Shown in pieces: positions 1 through 10,410 of a DNA stretch of 64,000 bases. Numbering within the stretch: position 1 is the stretch's first letter; each line of letters starts with the position of its first letter. The stretch is taken from assembly GCA_047967505.1 (NCBI GenBank), contig CM106539.1; one strand, given 5' to 3'. The position numbers and the translations under genes are program-made. The notes under the pieces were generated by a model, which did no database searches, was not told where the DNA came from, and saw nothing but the letters and a program-made list of their open reading frames with translations. Source of the stretch: Dipteris shenzhenensis. Its lineage: Eukaryota > Polypodiophyta > Polypodiopsida > Gleicheniales.

Positions 1-3000
1 GACTCAGGCCATTCATGCACGCAAAGGTCATTCTAATGATCAGGCATTCACAGCTTCAGACAAAAGCAAAGGCAGAGGCAGAGGCAGAGATAGATCATTC
101 CAGTAAAGTAGTAATCATCAGCAACAAAGTCATCAGCAAAGTCAGAATCAACATCAGCATCATCCTCAGCAGCATCAGCATCATTAAAGAGGAAATCATT
201 CCAATCGAAAAAGATTCCAAGGATGAGGGAATGCATTTATCAACGTAGCAAACATCTAGTGCAACGACTGTCATAAGTTTGGACACTATGAAAGAGATTG
301 CCGTAAGAAGCAGTACGACCAAGGCGGTCAATCTAGCAGTAATTGAGCAAATTTTTGTGGAAGAGAAAATCATCGTGGTGGACGTTCTAGTCACAGTCAT
401 TATGCAAATGAACATTATGTTTCTTACAAACGAGGAAATGCAGAAGACCGATACAGTGTACCTAGAGTGTACCTAGACACTAATTGCAATCCAAAGAGGA
501 TCAAGATTCTTGGTACATTGATAGCGGTGCATCATCTCATATGACAAATCATTAAGAATGGTTCACAGAGATCATTATAAGGTCAAAAGAATGTCGTCTA
601 CACAGCAAATAATACACCAAATCCAGTTCAAGGGACATGCATTATCCCTATGAACAATTTCACTGGTACGAAAGGATTGGTGAAAAATGTACTCTATGTT
701 CCGAAGCTCAGCAAAAACCTCTTGTCAGTAGGTCAAATGACGGAACACAACTACTGAGTCACCTTCGACAGAGATAAGTGTATTATCAGAGACAAATACA
801 AAAGATTTCAGCTAGTAGGAAAAGAAGTCAAGGAAGAATGCTTGTATAGAATGCTAGTGCTAGTACCAGATTTACATGCCATTTTAGCTCAACTGCAACA
901 AATGCCACTATCCGCAAAATGGCACAAGAGATATGGACATGTTAATTTCAAGAGCTTGTTAGATCTCAGGAATGAGAATATGGCAATTGGGATTCCAAAG
1001 CTACAGTTTCTTGGAAAAGTTTGCGAAGCATGCTTCTTTGGCAAACAAAAGCGAACCAACTTCAGCAGAAATACCTCTCGAGCATGAGGTATTCTTGATT
1101 TGATACATACAGATGTATGGGGTTATGCCTAGACCCACAAGATCAATAGTTCACTTTACTACTTGACTTTCATCGATGACTACAGTAGATATTGTTGGGT
1201 CTACTTTCTAAAAGAGAAATCTGAAGTCTTTTTTAGATTTCAAGAATTCAAATCCATGGTAGAAAAGTAGACAGGCAGAAAGATCAAAGTCATGAGATCA
1301 GATAGAGAAGGTTAATACATGTCTTCAGTATTCATGAAATTTTATAGAGGTCCCGACATTCGAAGACAATTCACTTGTGCAGATACTCCTCAACAAAATG
1401 CAAGAGCTGAAAGAAAGAATGATACTTTAGCAGACAATGGTAGAGCAATGCTTAGTGAGAAGCATCTTCGGAATCAATATTGGGTGGAAGCAATAGCCAC
1501 TGCAACTACTTAATCGTTTTCCTACCGAACCGATTCAGTGTATGACACCTTATGAAGCATTCATTGGACACAAGCCACGCATTGGGCATCTCTGCATATT
1601 TGGTTGCATAGCATATGCCCACATACATGTCTACCATCGCAGGAAATTGGATGTGAAGTCATGCAAATGCATCATGGTTTGCTACAGTGAAGAAAGCAAA
1701 GCATACAAAAAAGTTGTATGATCCCATCAACCGCAAGGTCATTATCTCCAGAGATGTAATCTTTGATGAGGAATCGGAATGGAAAACCTCAAACACACAA
1801 GAGATAGACTCACCGATTTCACAGTCATCTATAGAAAAGGTTAATGAAGAAGAGCAAGAATTGCCAGAAATACCCCAATCAGAGCCACGCAGCTCAGACG
1901 TTGAAACCACCAACTATGCTCTTATGACTACCATCATGACTACAGAAGAGCCAGTGTACTTCGAAGACATAGTAGACAAGTCAGAATGGCAAACTGCTAT
2001 GAATGAAGAAATGGATACTTTGTATAAGAATAATACTTGGGAATTATGCGAGCTTCCACCAAGAAAGAAGGCCATAGCAAACAAATGGCTATACAAAGTG
2101 AAGTATAATCCAAATGGAAGTATTCAAAGATACACAACCATACTAGTTGCAAAAGGATTTGCACAGCAATATGGTCAAGATTATAATGAAACTTATGCTC
2201 CAGCAACCAAGATGGATTCCATATGGTTCTTGATATGACTAGCGACACTCAGCAGATGGAATGTGTATCAGCTTGATGACATTGTCAATAATTCATTTCT
2301 AAATGATTATCTAGATGAGGAAGTCTACATGCAATAACCAACAGGTTATGTTGAACCAGGAAAGGAGAATAACATTTGCCATCTTAAGAAGAGACTCTAC
2401 GGCTTAAAGCAAGCACCCAGAAGTTGGTATAGCAGAATCGACAAGTATTTTGCTGATCTGGGATACATGAAATCTAATGCAGATCATACTCTCTACTACA
2501 AAGTTCAAGGGGAAGACATTACTATTGCACTTTTGTACATAGATGATTTGATTGTGACTGGAAGCAAGGATAACTTCATTAAGAAGCTCAAACAAGACTT
2601 ATCTGTAGAGTTCGACATGAAAGATCTTGGAGTTATGCACTATTGTCTTAGAATTGAGTTCTAGAGAGATTCAGACAACACCTTTATGATTCAGCTCAAA
2701 CATGTTGACAGTCTCCCGAAGAAGTTTCATATGGCAGATTGCAAGATTGCAACCGCTCCCATGGAACAAAGTTTGAAACTTACTAAAGACTCAGAAAAGC
2801 CTGTGGTCAATGATAGATACTACAGGCAGCTCATCGGATCTCTTATGTATCTGACTATCACACAGCCAGATATTTGTTATGCAGTAAGTTCACTAGCACA
2901 GTTTATGGCAAATCCAAAACAGTCTCACTGGAATGCAGCCAAAAGAGTCTTGAGATACATCAGAGGTACAAGACAGTTTGGAATAGAATACAGAAGAAGT

Positions 3001-3503
3001 CATCCAAGGTTGCATGGATACTCTAACAGTGACTATGCCGGAGGTCATGAGACTAGGAGATCCACACAAGGATATGCATTTTTCCTTGGTCAAGGTGCTA
3101 TATCATGGTTGTCAAACAAACTGCCAACTATTTCTTTGTCTTTGACTGAAGCAGAATATAGAGCTCTCACTACAAGTGCATATGAGGCTATATGGCTCAA
3201 AAGATTATTGTCAGACATAGATTACTTTGATAAATCAAAGCCTAGCAACAATATACTATGATAATCAATCGGCTCAAGCATTGGCCAAGAGTCCAGTATA
3301 TCACTCCAGGACAAAGCACATTGATTTCAGAGCACTTCATCAGAGAAAGAGTGTTACTTGGTGACATCACATTGCAGCATTGGGATAGCAAAGAGAATGT
3401 TGCAAACATCTTTACCAAACCACTCCGTAAAGAGCTTTTCGAGAAACACCGACAAGCTCTTGGTTTGACGCAGAGGAAGGACATTCCCATTAAAGGGGTG
3501 TGA
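1..3503 (+). pseudogene. Decayed copia gag-pol polyprotein
   Basis: This encoded a polyprotein that packages, cleaves, integrates and copies the element. A gln/his-rich gag tail is followed by a CCHC knuckle (C-X2-C-X4-H-X4-C, 260-301), the protease motif WYIDSGASSHM (511-543) and the GAG-pre-integrase motif KWHKRYGH (near 917). The integrase core spans about 1090-1510 with TPQQNARAERKN. The RT has its YIDD catalytic box at 2536-2547, and the RNase H has SDYAGGHETRRSTQGYAF near 3028 followed by LTEAEYRAL. Stops of all three kinds interrupt it, for example TAA after the protease motif, TAG in the integrase and TAG between RT and RNase H. Longest open pieces are 1687-2238 and 2686-3261. No function is expected to remain. 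Confidence 0.87.
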
Positions 3504-3591
3504 TGGAATGCAATGTTCAGTCCTTCTTCGATTTCCCAGAATCATCATCTTGAGAGAAGGCCTACTTCATGATGTTGATCTTGAGGGAAGG

Positions 3592-3835
3592 TGTTGAGAG
3601 ATCACGCTCAACATCATGTGATCATATGTGCATATCACTAACCCAATAGAGTGCTATAAAGGAAAGGGTTAGATGCCTTAACCCTAACCCTAAGTGGGTT
3701 TGTATATATTCTATATTTTCAACTAAATCTAGTGTACAGTTAGTCATTTGTGGTGTGATCTCTAGCTGTGCCCTCTCTCCTCATCTCCACTCTTCTCCTC
3801 TCCCCTCTTCATATTTTGTTAGGGTTAATCTAACA
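3592..3835 (+). repeat. 3' LTR of the left-edge copia element
   Basis: This 244 bp segment begins TGTTGAG and ends CTAACA, giving the usual TG...CA ends with a short imperfect inverted repeat. It directly follows a purine-rich tract. A TATAAA box lies at 3655-3660 and a pyrimidine-rich stretch follows at about 3770-3810. The second LTR is outside the window, so the boundaries rest on these motifs only. Confidence 0.7.
3655..3660 (+). promoter_or_regulatory. TATA box in copia 3' LTR
   Basis: TATAAA lies 64 bp into the LTR, where an LTR promoter is expected. A CCTAACCCTAA stretch lies just downstream. Confidence 0.4.
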
Positions 3836-4535
3836 AGAGGAGGAGAGGTGTGCAGAAGTATGCAAGGAGAAAACTCGAAGTAAAATCCTAATCATTTAAG
3901 GACATAGGCTATTTAGATGAATCGCAATTTGCAAACAAGTAAGGTAGTAATTTGAATCTATGAAAGTAGATGAGAGAGCCAAGCACTTAAAATTTAGAGT
4001 CTTAAAGGTGAATCAATGAGAAAAAGCACAAGTAGATGTGGGTGTGAGAATGGGAAAGAGAAGGCGAAGTAGGTTAGGTCACCTCTTAAACGAAAATCTA
4101 AAAAGCTATTTCAAAAAGAAAAAGAAAAGAAAACTGATATAGTAAAACTATGCATAGTGTCGCATGTTGCAATATAGATAAACTAGGATTCGTTATCAGA
4201 ATGTACCAATCATTGATCTGTAATAATTCTTAGGTTGAGTCATATCAACTAGTTCTTTAGGACATTCCGCATTAGCTCTCTATCTTTAGATCTACCTAAT
4301 GATAACGTTCAGTATAAAGGTCGACTATACTTTCTTAGCTTAGAGGTCTCACAATCTAAGCATATTTTTCCCAAGTGCTCGTGTTCCATACCATTTAGAG
4401 CCATTTGTGTTTAGGATTCCACTCAATCTATATAACTTAGGCTTATAACTTAGGTAGAGCTATCAGAATCTACCACTTATATCTTATCAAACATCTTAGC
4501 TCGGAGGCTTAGTTCTTTTTGTTGATCTAATCCAC
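3836..4535. other. Non-coding spacer
   Basis: AT-rich sequence with no open frame of note, no domain motif and no clear repeat between the copia LTR and the LINE fragment. I see nothing assignable in it. Confidence 0.5.
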
Positions 4536-4539
4536 TTAC

Positions 4540-5374
4540 TCGCGTTGCTCGCTGAGCCTCCACAAATATTGTGCCAGATGCTAACTACTTTGTTCTGAAC
4601 ATAAGGAAGCTGGAAGAAGAAAGGGTTGGCCTTGAACTAGGATTTAGCTCTTTCTCCTTCACCTTTGTCGAGACTGATCAAAATTGGCTTGTTGTCTGAG
4701 AAGGCTAGAGAAGACAATGAAATGCCCTTGTAGGATAAATCTTCGTCAAGAATTGATCTTGAGATGTAGGCTCTGTTTATTCTGGCTTTCTTGTGACAGG
4801 GTCCTATATGGTTGTTAGTCCAAGTAAAGGAAGTGTCTTCTGATGTGTTTATCAGCTCAACGGCTTCTTTTAGTGCATTCCATGAGACTAGATCTTTGCC
4901 TCTGATGACATTTTCGAGAGCGTGCCACCTATCTCTCTTGGATTCCACCTTTTTAAAATCCCTTAGACGAGGATCAGATTTGTCTGCAGCAAATTGTTGT
5001 CCCACAACAATGTTTTAACTCGAGATGAATCAGGTGCGTAGACTGAGAAAATCTGGCAAGATAAGTTTCTAAGATTAAATTTGATCCCAATTCCATTGGA
5101 CTCGAAAGCAAGTTGAACTCTGCCTATGAATTGGCTTAAGTGGGCCACAACTCCTAAGGCTACGCCTCTACCTTCCTCATGATTTGAAGTGAACCAAACA
5201 TAGTTTTTATCTAATCACTTTAGATGCCACCTCAACTTATCTCCTACTACTATAACCTCCTACAATGCAATAAAATATGGGCAAACACAACTCTTTCTAA
5301 TCCATTTCCTAAAAAACTAGGGATTTAAGGTCATTTGTCAGCCCCTATACATTAACACTGAGTTTTTTTTCCAT
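4540..5374 (-). pseudogene. LINE ORF2 endonuclease domain, decayed
   Basis: This is the apurinic-endonuclease-like domain that nicks target DNA before reverse transcription. A likely start ATG is at 5374-5372. It is followed by the typical opening NV-stop-GLTNDLKSLVF (family form NVRGLN...K). Downstream come an LQE-like site with a stop, the stretch VWFTSNHEEGRGVALGVV (about 5205-5150), then SVYAPDSSRVKTLLW and FTWTNN...KARINRAYISR. Open pieces are 5148-4963 and 5005-4637, in different frames. After a TAG at about 4637 the frame continues with FKANPFFFQLPYVQNKVV, resembling the region just before the LINE RT. Several stops and one frameshift make it inactive. Confidence 0.78.
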
Positions 5375-5399
5375 AGATGACTGCATTACTGATTGGTGT

Positions 5400-6690
5400 T
5401 TTTGTTCCTCTTCTTCTTAAAGCCAACTGGACTATGTTGAGGGGAAATGTCAAACCCTCTTGACATCCTTCTTTTCTACCTTTCTAGAATGCTGGCTTCT
5501 CTTGAATTACTAACGGCAGCAGGACTTGCTCTTTGGCTATTTCTTTCAGCTTGGATTGTTTTCTTTCCCTTAACTAAGGTGAAGGGTATCTCCTCCTTTT
5601 CCACTATTGCATGTTCAGCTAGAGCTAATTGAAGCTCAAATTCTTGTGTGTTGGATAAGAATTCTTCCCCCTCATCTGAAGTGTCAGGTTTTTCATCATT
5701 GACAATGACCACTTCATCTTTTCTCTTGGGGGGTAGAGGAGATTTCCCTCTTTTGTTTCAATTTCTGGGGGAGGGGGGACTCTCATTGCTCTCTTTTTCC
5801 TTTCTTCGACTTGCTCTAGTAGGAAAATCTTTGATAAAGTGTCCTCCTAGACCACACAAAATGCAAGAGTTTGAAATGTTTTTATTAGAACACTTTCTGA
5901 TAAAACTCGCTTCCATCCCTATCAAGGACCCGGATAGCATTTGGCAGATTGATGGCAAGGTCCAGTTGGGGGTTTCCCCTTGGACTAATGAATCTTTTCA
6001 TTTTAAGGCCAAGAAACTGGCCAAGCGATGCACACAAAGCATCAATCTGTGGGAACAGGGAGAGCGACAAGTCTGGGAATTCCACCCAAATTGGAGATTT
6101 AGACTATGGAGATGAATTTAAACTAAATGATGTACCCAAATTTGAACATATAATGGCAGCTGGTTTCTGATGGTCCATTAGCCATTTTGCATGACCTCTA
6201 TAGCCAAAGAGGAAAACCAAATACCCATTGTAGAGAAAGCATATGCTTGTACCATTGAATCCTTTTCTCATCTAGAAATTATGCACCCAACCCTCCAAAA
6301 AAAAAGCCAATGTGGTCATGGTCCACGAATATACCCAATAATAGCACATGCACAGAGCCACTTTTTCGTTTCGTTAAGGATACCATTGTGGATTTAAACC
6401 ATTGGAATCTTACCTTTTCCTGGTTTCCATCTGCTCGAGCACTTGTCTCATATTTTTCATGTGTTCTTGCTCCATCTGTGATCTCCGTGTCTTCTTGTTT
6501 TGGTCTTCAGAAGATCTTCTTAGCTCTAGAGGTGAGCACCTCCCATGTCCTCTGTTTAGGCACCGAGGGGGCCTTAAAAAGGATTTGGTTTCCTCCTTGG
6601 AGAGCTCTAGCATAGGTCCCTTTTGTTGGCACCTTAGGCATGTATTTCCCCCTCTGCGCATTTTGGAGCACATCGGCGGGCTTGGGGGCT
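5400..6690 (-). pseudogene. LINE ORF1 (gag-like, zinc knuckle), decayed
   Basis: Plant LINE ORF1 proteins bind RNA and carry a DUF4283-like domain and a CCHC knuckle. On the minus strand, open pieces are seen at 6673-6410, 6085-5885, 5958-5758 and 5712-5476. The third contains CILCGLGGHFIKDFP, a CCHC knuckle whose last cysteine has become phenylalanine. The last piece is acidic and ends just before the ORF2 start. Position directly upstream of the endonuclease supports the ORF1 call. Frameshifts separate the pieces. Confidence 0.6.
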
Positions 6691-6720
6691 TGATTTGCCT
6701 GACAATTCTAGCTCACAGAT

Positions 6721-8135
6721 GAAAATAGCTTTCTCTAAATAATCATTCATAAATTCAAATCAGAATTACAACTTATTAATAGCAATACCCTACCCTCCTT
6801 CCCGGCTCCTCCTCCCCCCAAAAAAAGTAAACCCTAAACCAAAACAACAATGCAACAATGATTGATGATATCTTACATTGTGATCATTTGCAATGCATTG
6901 AAAACTATCCAAGACCACCAATTGATTAACTATTTGACATGATAAAGTTCATGATAGAAGAAAATCCAACATTGAAACAACTACGAGCAAACCTTAATGC
7001 TAAATCATAATGATGAAGATGCACCATATTGCCAGTTGTATCTTTTTTTGTCTCCAAGGACCACATCATTTTTAAGAAAGACCTGTTTACTTATGGTCAA
7101 TGACACATGGAAGAATAAACATGCATCATGGAATCAATTGCAATTACGAACCATTACAAATTGTATACCATACTCAACGTGGACATGTGGGATATTTTGA
7201 ACTAATTTTGTGAGTTCTAATCAAATAGATTTCTTATCTTCAACAAATGTAGTATTTAAAAAAATAAATAATACTAAAGAAGAAATAGAATTCATAAATC
7301 CAAACAAAACCAACACTAATGAAGCAACAACAATGACAAATGGTAAGTGAAAATGAGCTAGATGGTCACAAACTACAAGTGAAAACAATGAGTTAGTGTA
7401 GCAACATCTAGTAGTCAAACCAACTAACATAGCAAAAACAATATACCATAGAAACAAAAAGATACAAGTCACATGAATTGTAAGCCAGAATCTCATGCAT
7501 TCCAAAATTTAAATTATCAAGAGCACAAAATGTGCTCAATGATGAATTGAAGTAATGAACAACAGATGTTTCAATTCCTGAAATGAATCTTTCATTGTAT
7601 AGAAACGAAAGAGCATAGTCACTTTAATTGAATATTACTCCACAAAAAGCTTTATGAGAAATAATGTGAGAAATGCAAAACAAATGAACATGTAATCTCC
7701 AGTAGGTTCCTACCCATGAAAATAAAAAATAAAGAAAAGTGCTAATGAGAAAGCAAAGATTTAAGGTAGACATCATAGATGTGTTGATTCACATCTGTTG
7801 TGACTATGAAAGGTTAATGTTCAACTTTTAAATCAAAGAACTTACACCAAAGTAATATTTATGAAAGGTTAATGTTCAAGTTTCAAATCAAAAAACTTAC
7901 ATCAAATTAATATTTATGATCATGAGAAACATTTATCAAAACACTAAAATTGATGTACATGAGCCTATCTCATTGTCCACTTTTAATTAAACATAAATAA
8001 CGTCTTGGAAATATTAATACATCACAAAAGGTCCTTCCCATTCATTGCCTAGCTATTATGGTTGACCCTTACCCCAATACATTAGATATTGGAGCAATCG
8101 ACCACTTTAACTATCACAAAATGATCTCTCTCTCT

Positions 8136-8138
<3 letters not shown>
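6721..8138. other. AT-rich non-coding stretch
   Basis: No convincing coding sequence. It holds one 55 bp tandem duplication (7806-7915, listed separately) and AT-rich unique-looking DNA. The short frames in it have no recognisable domain. Confidence 0.5.
7806..7915. repeat. 55 bp tandem duplication, two copies
   Basis: Copies at 7806-7860 and 7861-7915 both start ATGAAAGGTTAATGTTCAA and end TAATATTT. They differ at several positions, so the duplication is not recent. Confidence 0.85.

Positions 8139-8173
<35 letters not shown>
8139..8173. repeat. (AC)n microsatellite
   Basis: Uninterrupted AC dinucleotide run of 35 bases. It is the first of four similar runs between 8.1 and 14.6 kb. Confidence 0.97.
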
Positions 8174-8174
<1 letters not shown>

Positions 8175-9549
8175 CCTCCCTTTTGTTTAAATTCTAGCTA
8201 CCTTTTCTTCACACCTACCCCCCCTCCCCTAATTTTCATTAATTTCCTTTAATTTCCCCTATTTCCTTTTTCCCTCTCATTTTTCTCTAAATTCCCCTAT
8301 TTCCTTCCTCAATTTATTATTTTGGGCTACCCTTAAAAAACCCCTTTTTTTCTGTAAAAAACATATATATTTAATTTTTTCTTATTCTGTATTTTCTCCT
8401 GTATTTTAATGTACAAATTTTACTTTTTTAAATTTTAATTTAACCTTTTTTTGCCCTTTTAGTTATTCCCTTTTAAACATATTCCTTATTTACACTTCCT
8501 CCTTTACAAAAATTTCCCTTAATTAAAACTTTTTTTCTATTTTAATATTTAGTAATTAATTTTTTTAAAACTGTGTTCCGTTTATCTCCTAAATATACAT
8601 TTGCTCCTAAAATCTTCCACTTTCTCTCTTCAATTTTTTCCTATCTTCCAAAATTTTTATAATTATCAATTTTATCCTATGGCCTAACTTATTGTCTTAA
8701 CCGCAATAAAATCCCCCTCCCCACATTTTTTTCTACACACTAATTTATTCCCATCCCACACTTTTAACCGCTCATCTTTTTTTGGGCATATCGCTTGCCT
8801 TGCCCCACCGGCATGCATCTACATGCACTAAGCCACCCTAAAAACACACCCCACCATTTATACACTATCACGACTCCCCCTATTGACCAAACCCCCCCCC
8901 CCCCCCCATTAAAGGGGCTTGGCTCCCCAGCTTCCACCACCCTCGTAGTCTAAGCTACCTAGTAACTAATCCTTACCGCTCGCCCATGCAAGCTATTTGC
9001 CTCAGCTACCTACAATACCTTCCAAAGTTCCAAGCCCCCACTCCATTGCAGTACTATCTCTCCAGTACTTCTCTAAGTACCTCGACTGCGCCGGTGCATG
9101 TCCACCTAGCTGGGCCTCTATTGCTCCAAACTCCCACCCTCCCCACCCTTATTTTTACTCTAGTCTCTTCATGAAACAGTTCTACATATCACTTCCTAAA
9201 TTATCGGTTCCCCTTACCCAAATAAAAACCCCCCTGCCTACTATTTTCTTTACTCCTCTAAATTCTCTTCCCCTGCCCTTTCTTTCTAACATAAATAAAG
9301 TCCCCTCGTAATTTCTCCCTCCCCCTTCCTTTTTTTATGTCCTCATTTTTTTCCCTTTATTAAGTTCCCCCAAGTAATTTTTTTCATACACCCATTGGTT
9401 TACAGCCAAAATATCTTCTATATACCCAAATACGCAAGCTAATCTTTTACTTTATTCACTCTACCAAACACTCGAATATACCCATCTTTTTACACTTAGA
9501 AACTTTTATTCATAGTGTTGGTTAAGGTCATGGCTAAGTTTCTAATTTA
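8174..9549 (+). mobile_element. Pyrimidine-rich unit 1 (possible internal region of a non-autonomous LTR element)
   Basis: The plus strand is strongly rich in C and T for about 1.3 kb, with a poly-C run near 8891-8907. It has no coding motif. It ends at a junction (GATAACAAGGGAGG then TGTT) that looks like a polypurine tract plus LTR start and recurs 3.16 kb further on. I infer a non-autonomous LTR element whose internal part is this tract; no gag or pol supports it. Confidence 0.4.
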
Positions 9550-9710
9550 TTGTGACCCCGATAACAAGGGAGGAGTGTTCATGAGTGACACCTATCTTCC
9601 CAACTTAAGTTAACCTAGTTCTTATCATGTTTTCTTATTGGATGGTGGCAGGTATGCAGATTCTCCTCTTCAGTAAATGAGATGCTTGTCAAGACTTCAC
9701 CAGCTATACT
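9550..9710 (+). repeat. Repeat junction copy 1: polypurine tract plus LTR-like start
   Basis: The segment GTGACCCCGATAACAAGGGA is followed at 9576 by TGTTCATGAGTGACACC, and similarity to 12710-12865 continues for about 150 bp. A purine tract followed by TGTT is what the 3' end of an LTR element looks like. The LTR end is not clear. Confidence 0.6.
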
Positions 9711-9967
9711 TTAGTTTGCAAATATTCTTTAAAAAAACATTATTAGCATTCCTTGCCAAATAAACTCTTACATATGCTTTTTCTTGTAAGTGGATCTTGA
9801 CCTCGGAGCTTGGACTACCTGACGGATTCGACACTTTTGTACCAACTTTTGTTTTATGAACACCCCTATCATAAATAAATTTTTTATCCACCCTTATTTG
9901 AGCTTCGTGTGTTGTGTTGTTAAAAGGTTTTATATTTTAAACACACACACACCCAAACCTTGTTCAG

Positions 9968-10020
9968 GTTAACCATGTGCCACATTGGTAACCCTTGGTT
10001 GGGTTTACCACATGGCACAT
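9968..10020. repeat. Short inverted repeat in the LTR-like region
   Basis: The stretch around CATGTGCCACATTGGTAACC pairs imperfectly with GGGTTTACCACATGGCAC just downstream, giving a possible stem-loop. Confidence 0.5.
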
Positions 10021-10328
10021 ACCACGTGCCACATTGCTTGCTAAACTCTTATTAGGTTGTCTAGGGATGAGGTTCTTGAACAACTATTCTTGAGGTAAAA
10101 CTTATCCCTTTCAGGTTTTACTTTTTGTTGGAATTGCCATAACTACGCAATCGTTGTGCCTGGTGCGTGATTGTTTCAAGATAGTTATGGAAATTTCAGT
10201 ATGTGTCATAATACATTGAACAACTTGATGATCACAAAAGAAATAACGACTTGGAAACACTTACGATATTGTCCCTTTTATAAATACTAATAAGAGGCTT
10301 CCTCTTTGGACTTTTTGGGTGCGGGGCA

Positions 10329-10367
10329 GGACACCACATGATGTCGTGCCCCCATCATGTGGTGTCC
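10329..10367. repeat. Perfect 15 bp hairpin
   Basis: GGACACCACATGATG (10329-10343) and its exact reverse complement CATCATGTGGTGTCC (10353-10367) enclose a 9-base loop, TCGTGCCCC. It lies about 50 bp after a TATAAATA (near 10276), so it could sit in the 5' part of an LTR transcript. Confidence 0.9.
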
Positions 10368-10385
10368 CCTTAGGTAAGGGTAGGT

Positions 10386-10410
10386 ACACACACACACACA
10401 CACACACACA
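10386..10410. repeat. (AC)n microsatellite
   Basis: Uninterrupted AC run of 25 bases, directly before the second pyrimidine-rich tract. Confidence 0.97.

Larger units (their letters stand above)
1..3835 (+). mobile_element. Ty1/copia LTR retrotransposon, 5' part outside window
   Basis: The order of domains is gag zinc knuckle, protease, integrase, reverse transcriptase and RNase H, which is the Ty1/copia order (integrase before RT). The 5' LTR, primer-binding site and most of gag lie beyond the left edge. The 3' end is visible: a purine tract at 3581-3591 followed by an LTR that begins TGTTGAG and ends CTAACA. The coding frame carries many stops and small shifts, so this is an old inactive copy. 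Confidence 0.88.
4540..6720 (-). mobile_element. LINE (non-LTR retrotransposon), 5' half only
   Basis: Read on the minus strand, a gag-like ORF1 (about 6.7 to 5.4 kb) is followed by the endonuclease part of ORF2 (5374 down to about 4540). No reverse transcriptase follows. Loss of the 3' half is unusual, because LINE copies normally lose their 5' end. A deletion or a later rearrangement is the likely cause. Confidence 0.75.

Noticed and set aside
8058-8252. Threonine/histidine repeat frame
   Set aside because: It is the translation of the AC microsatellite.
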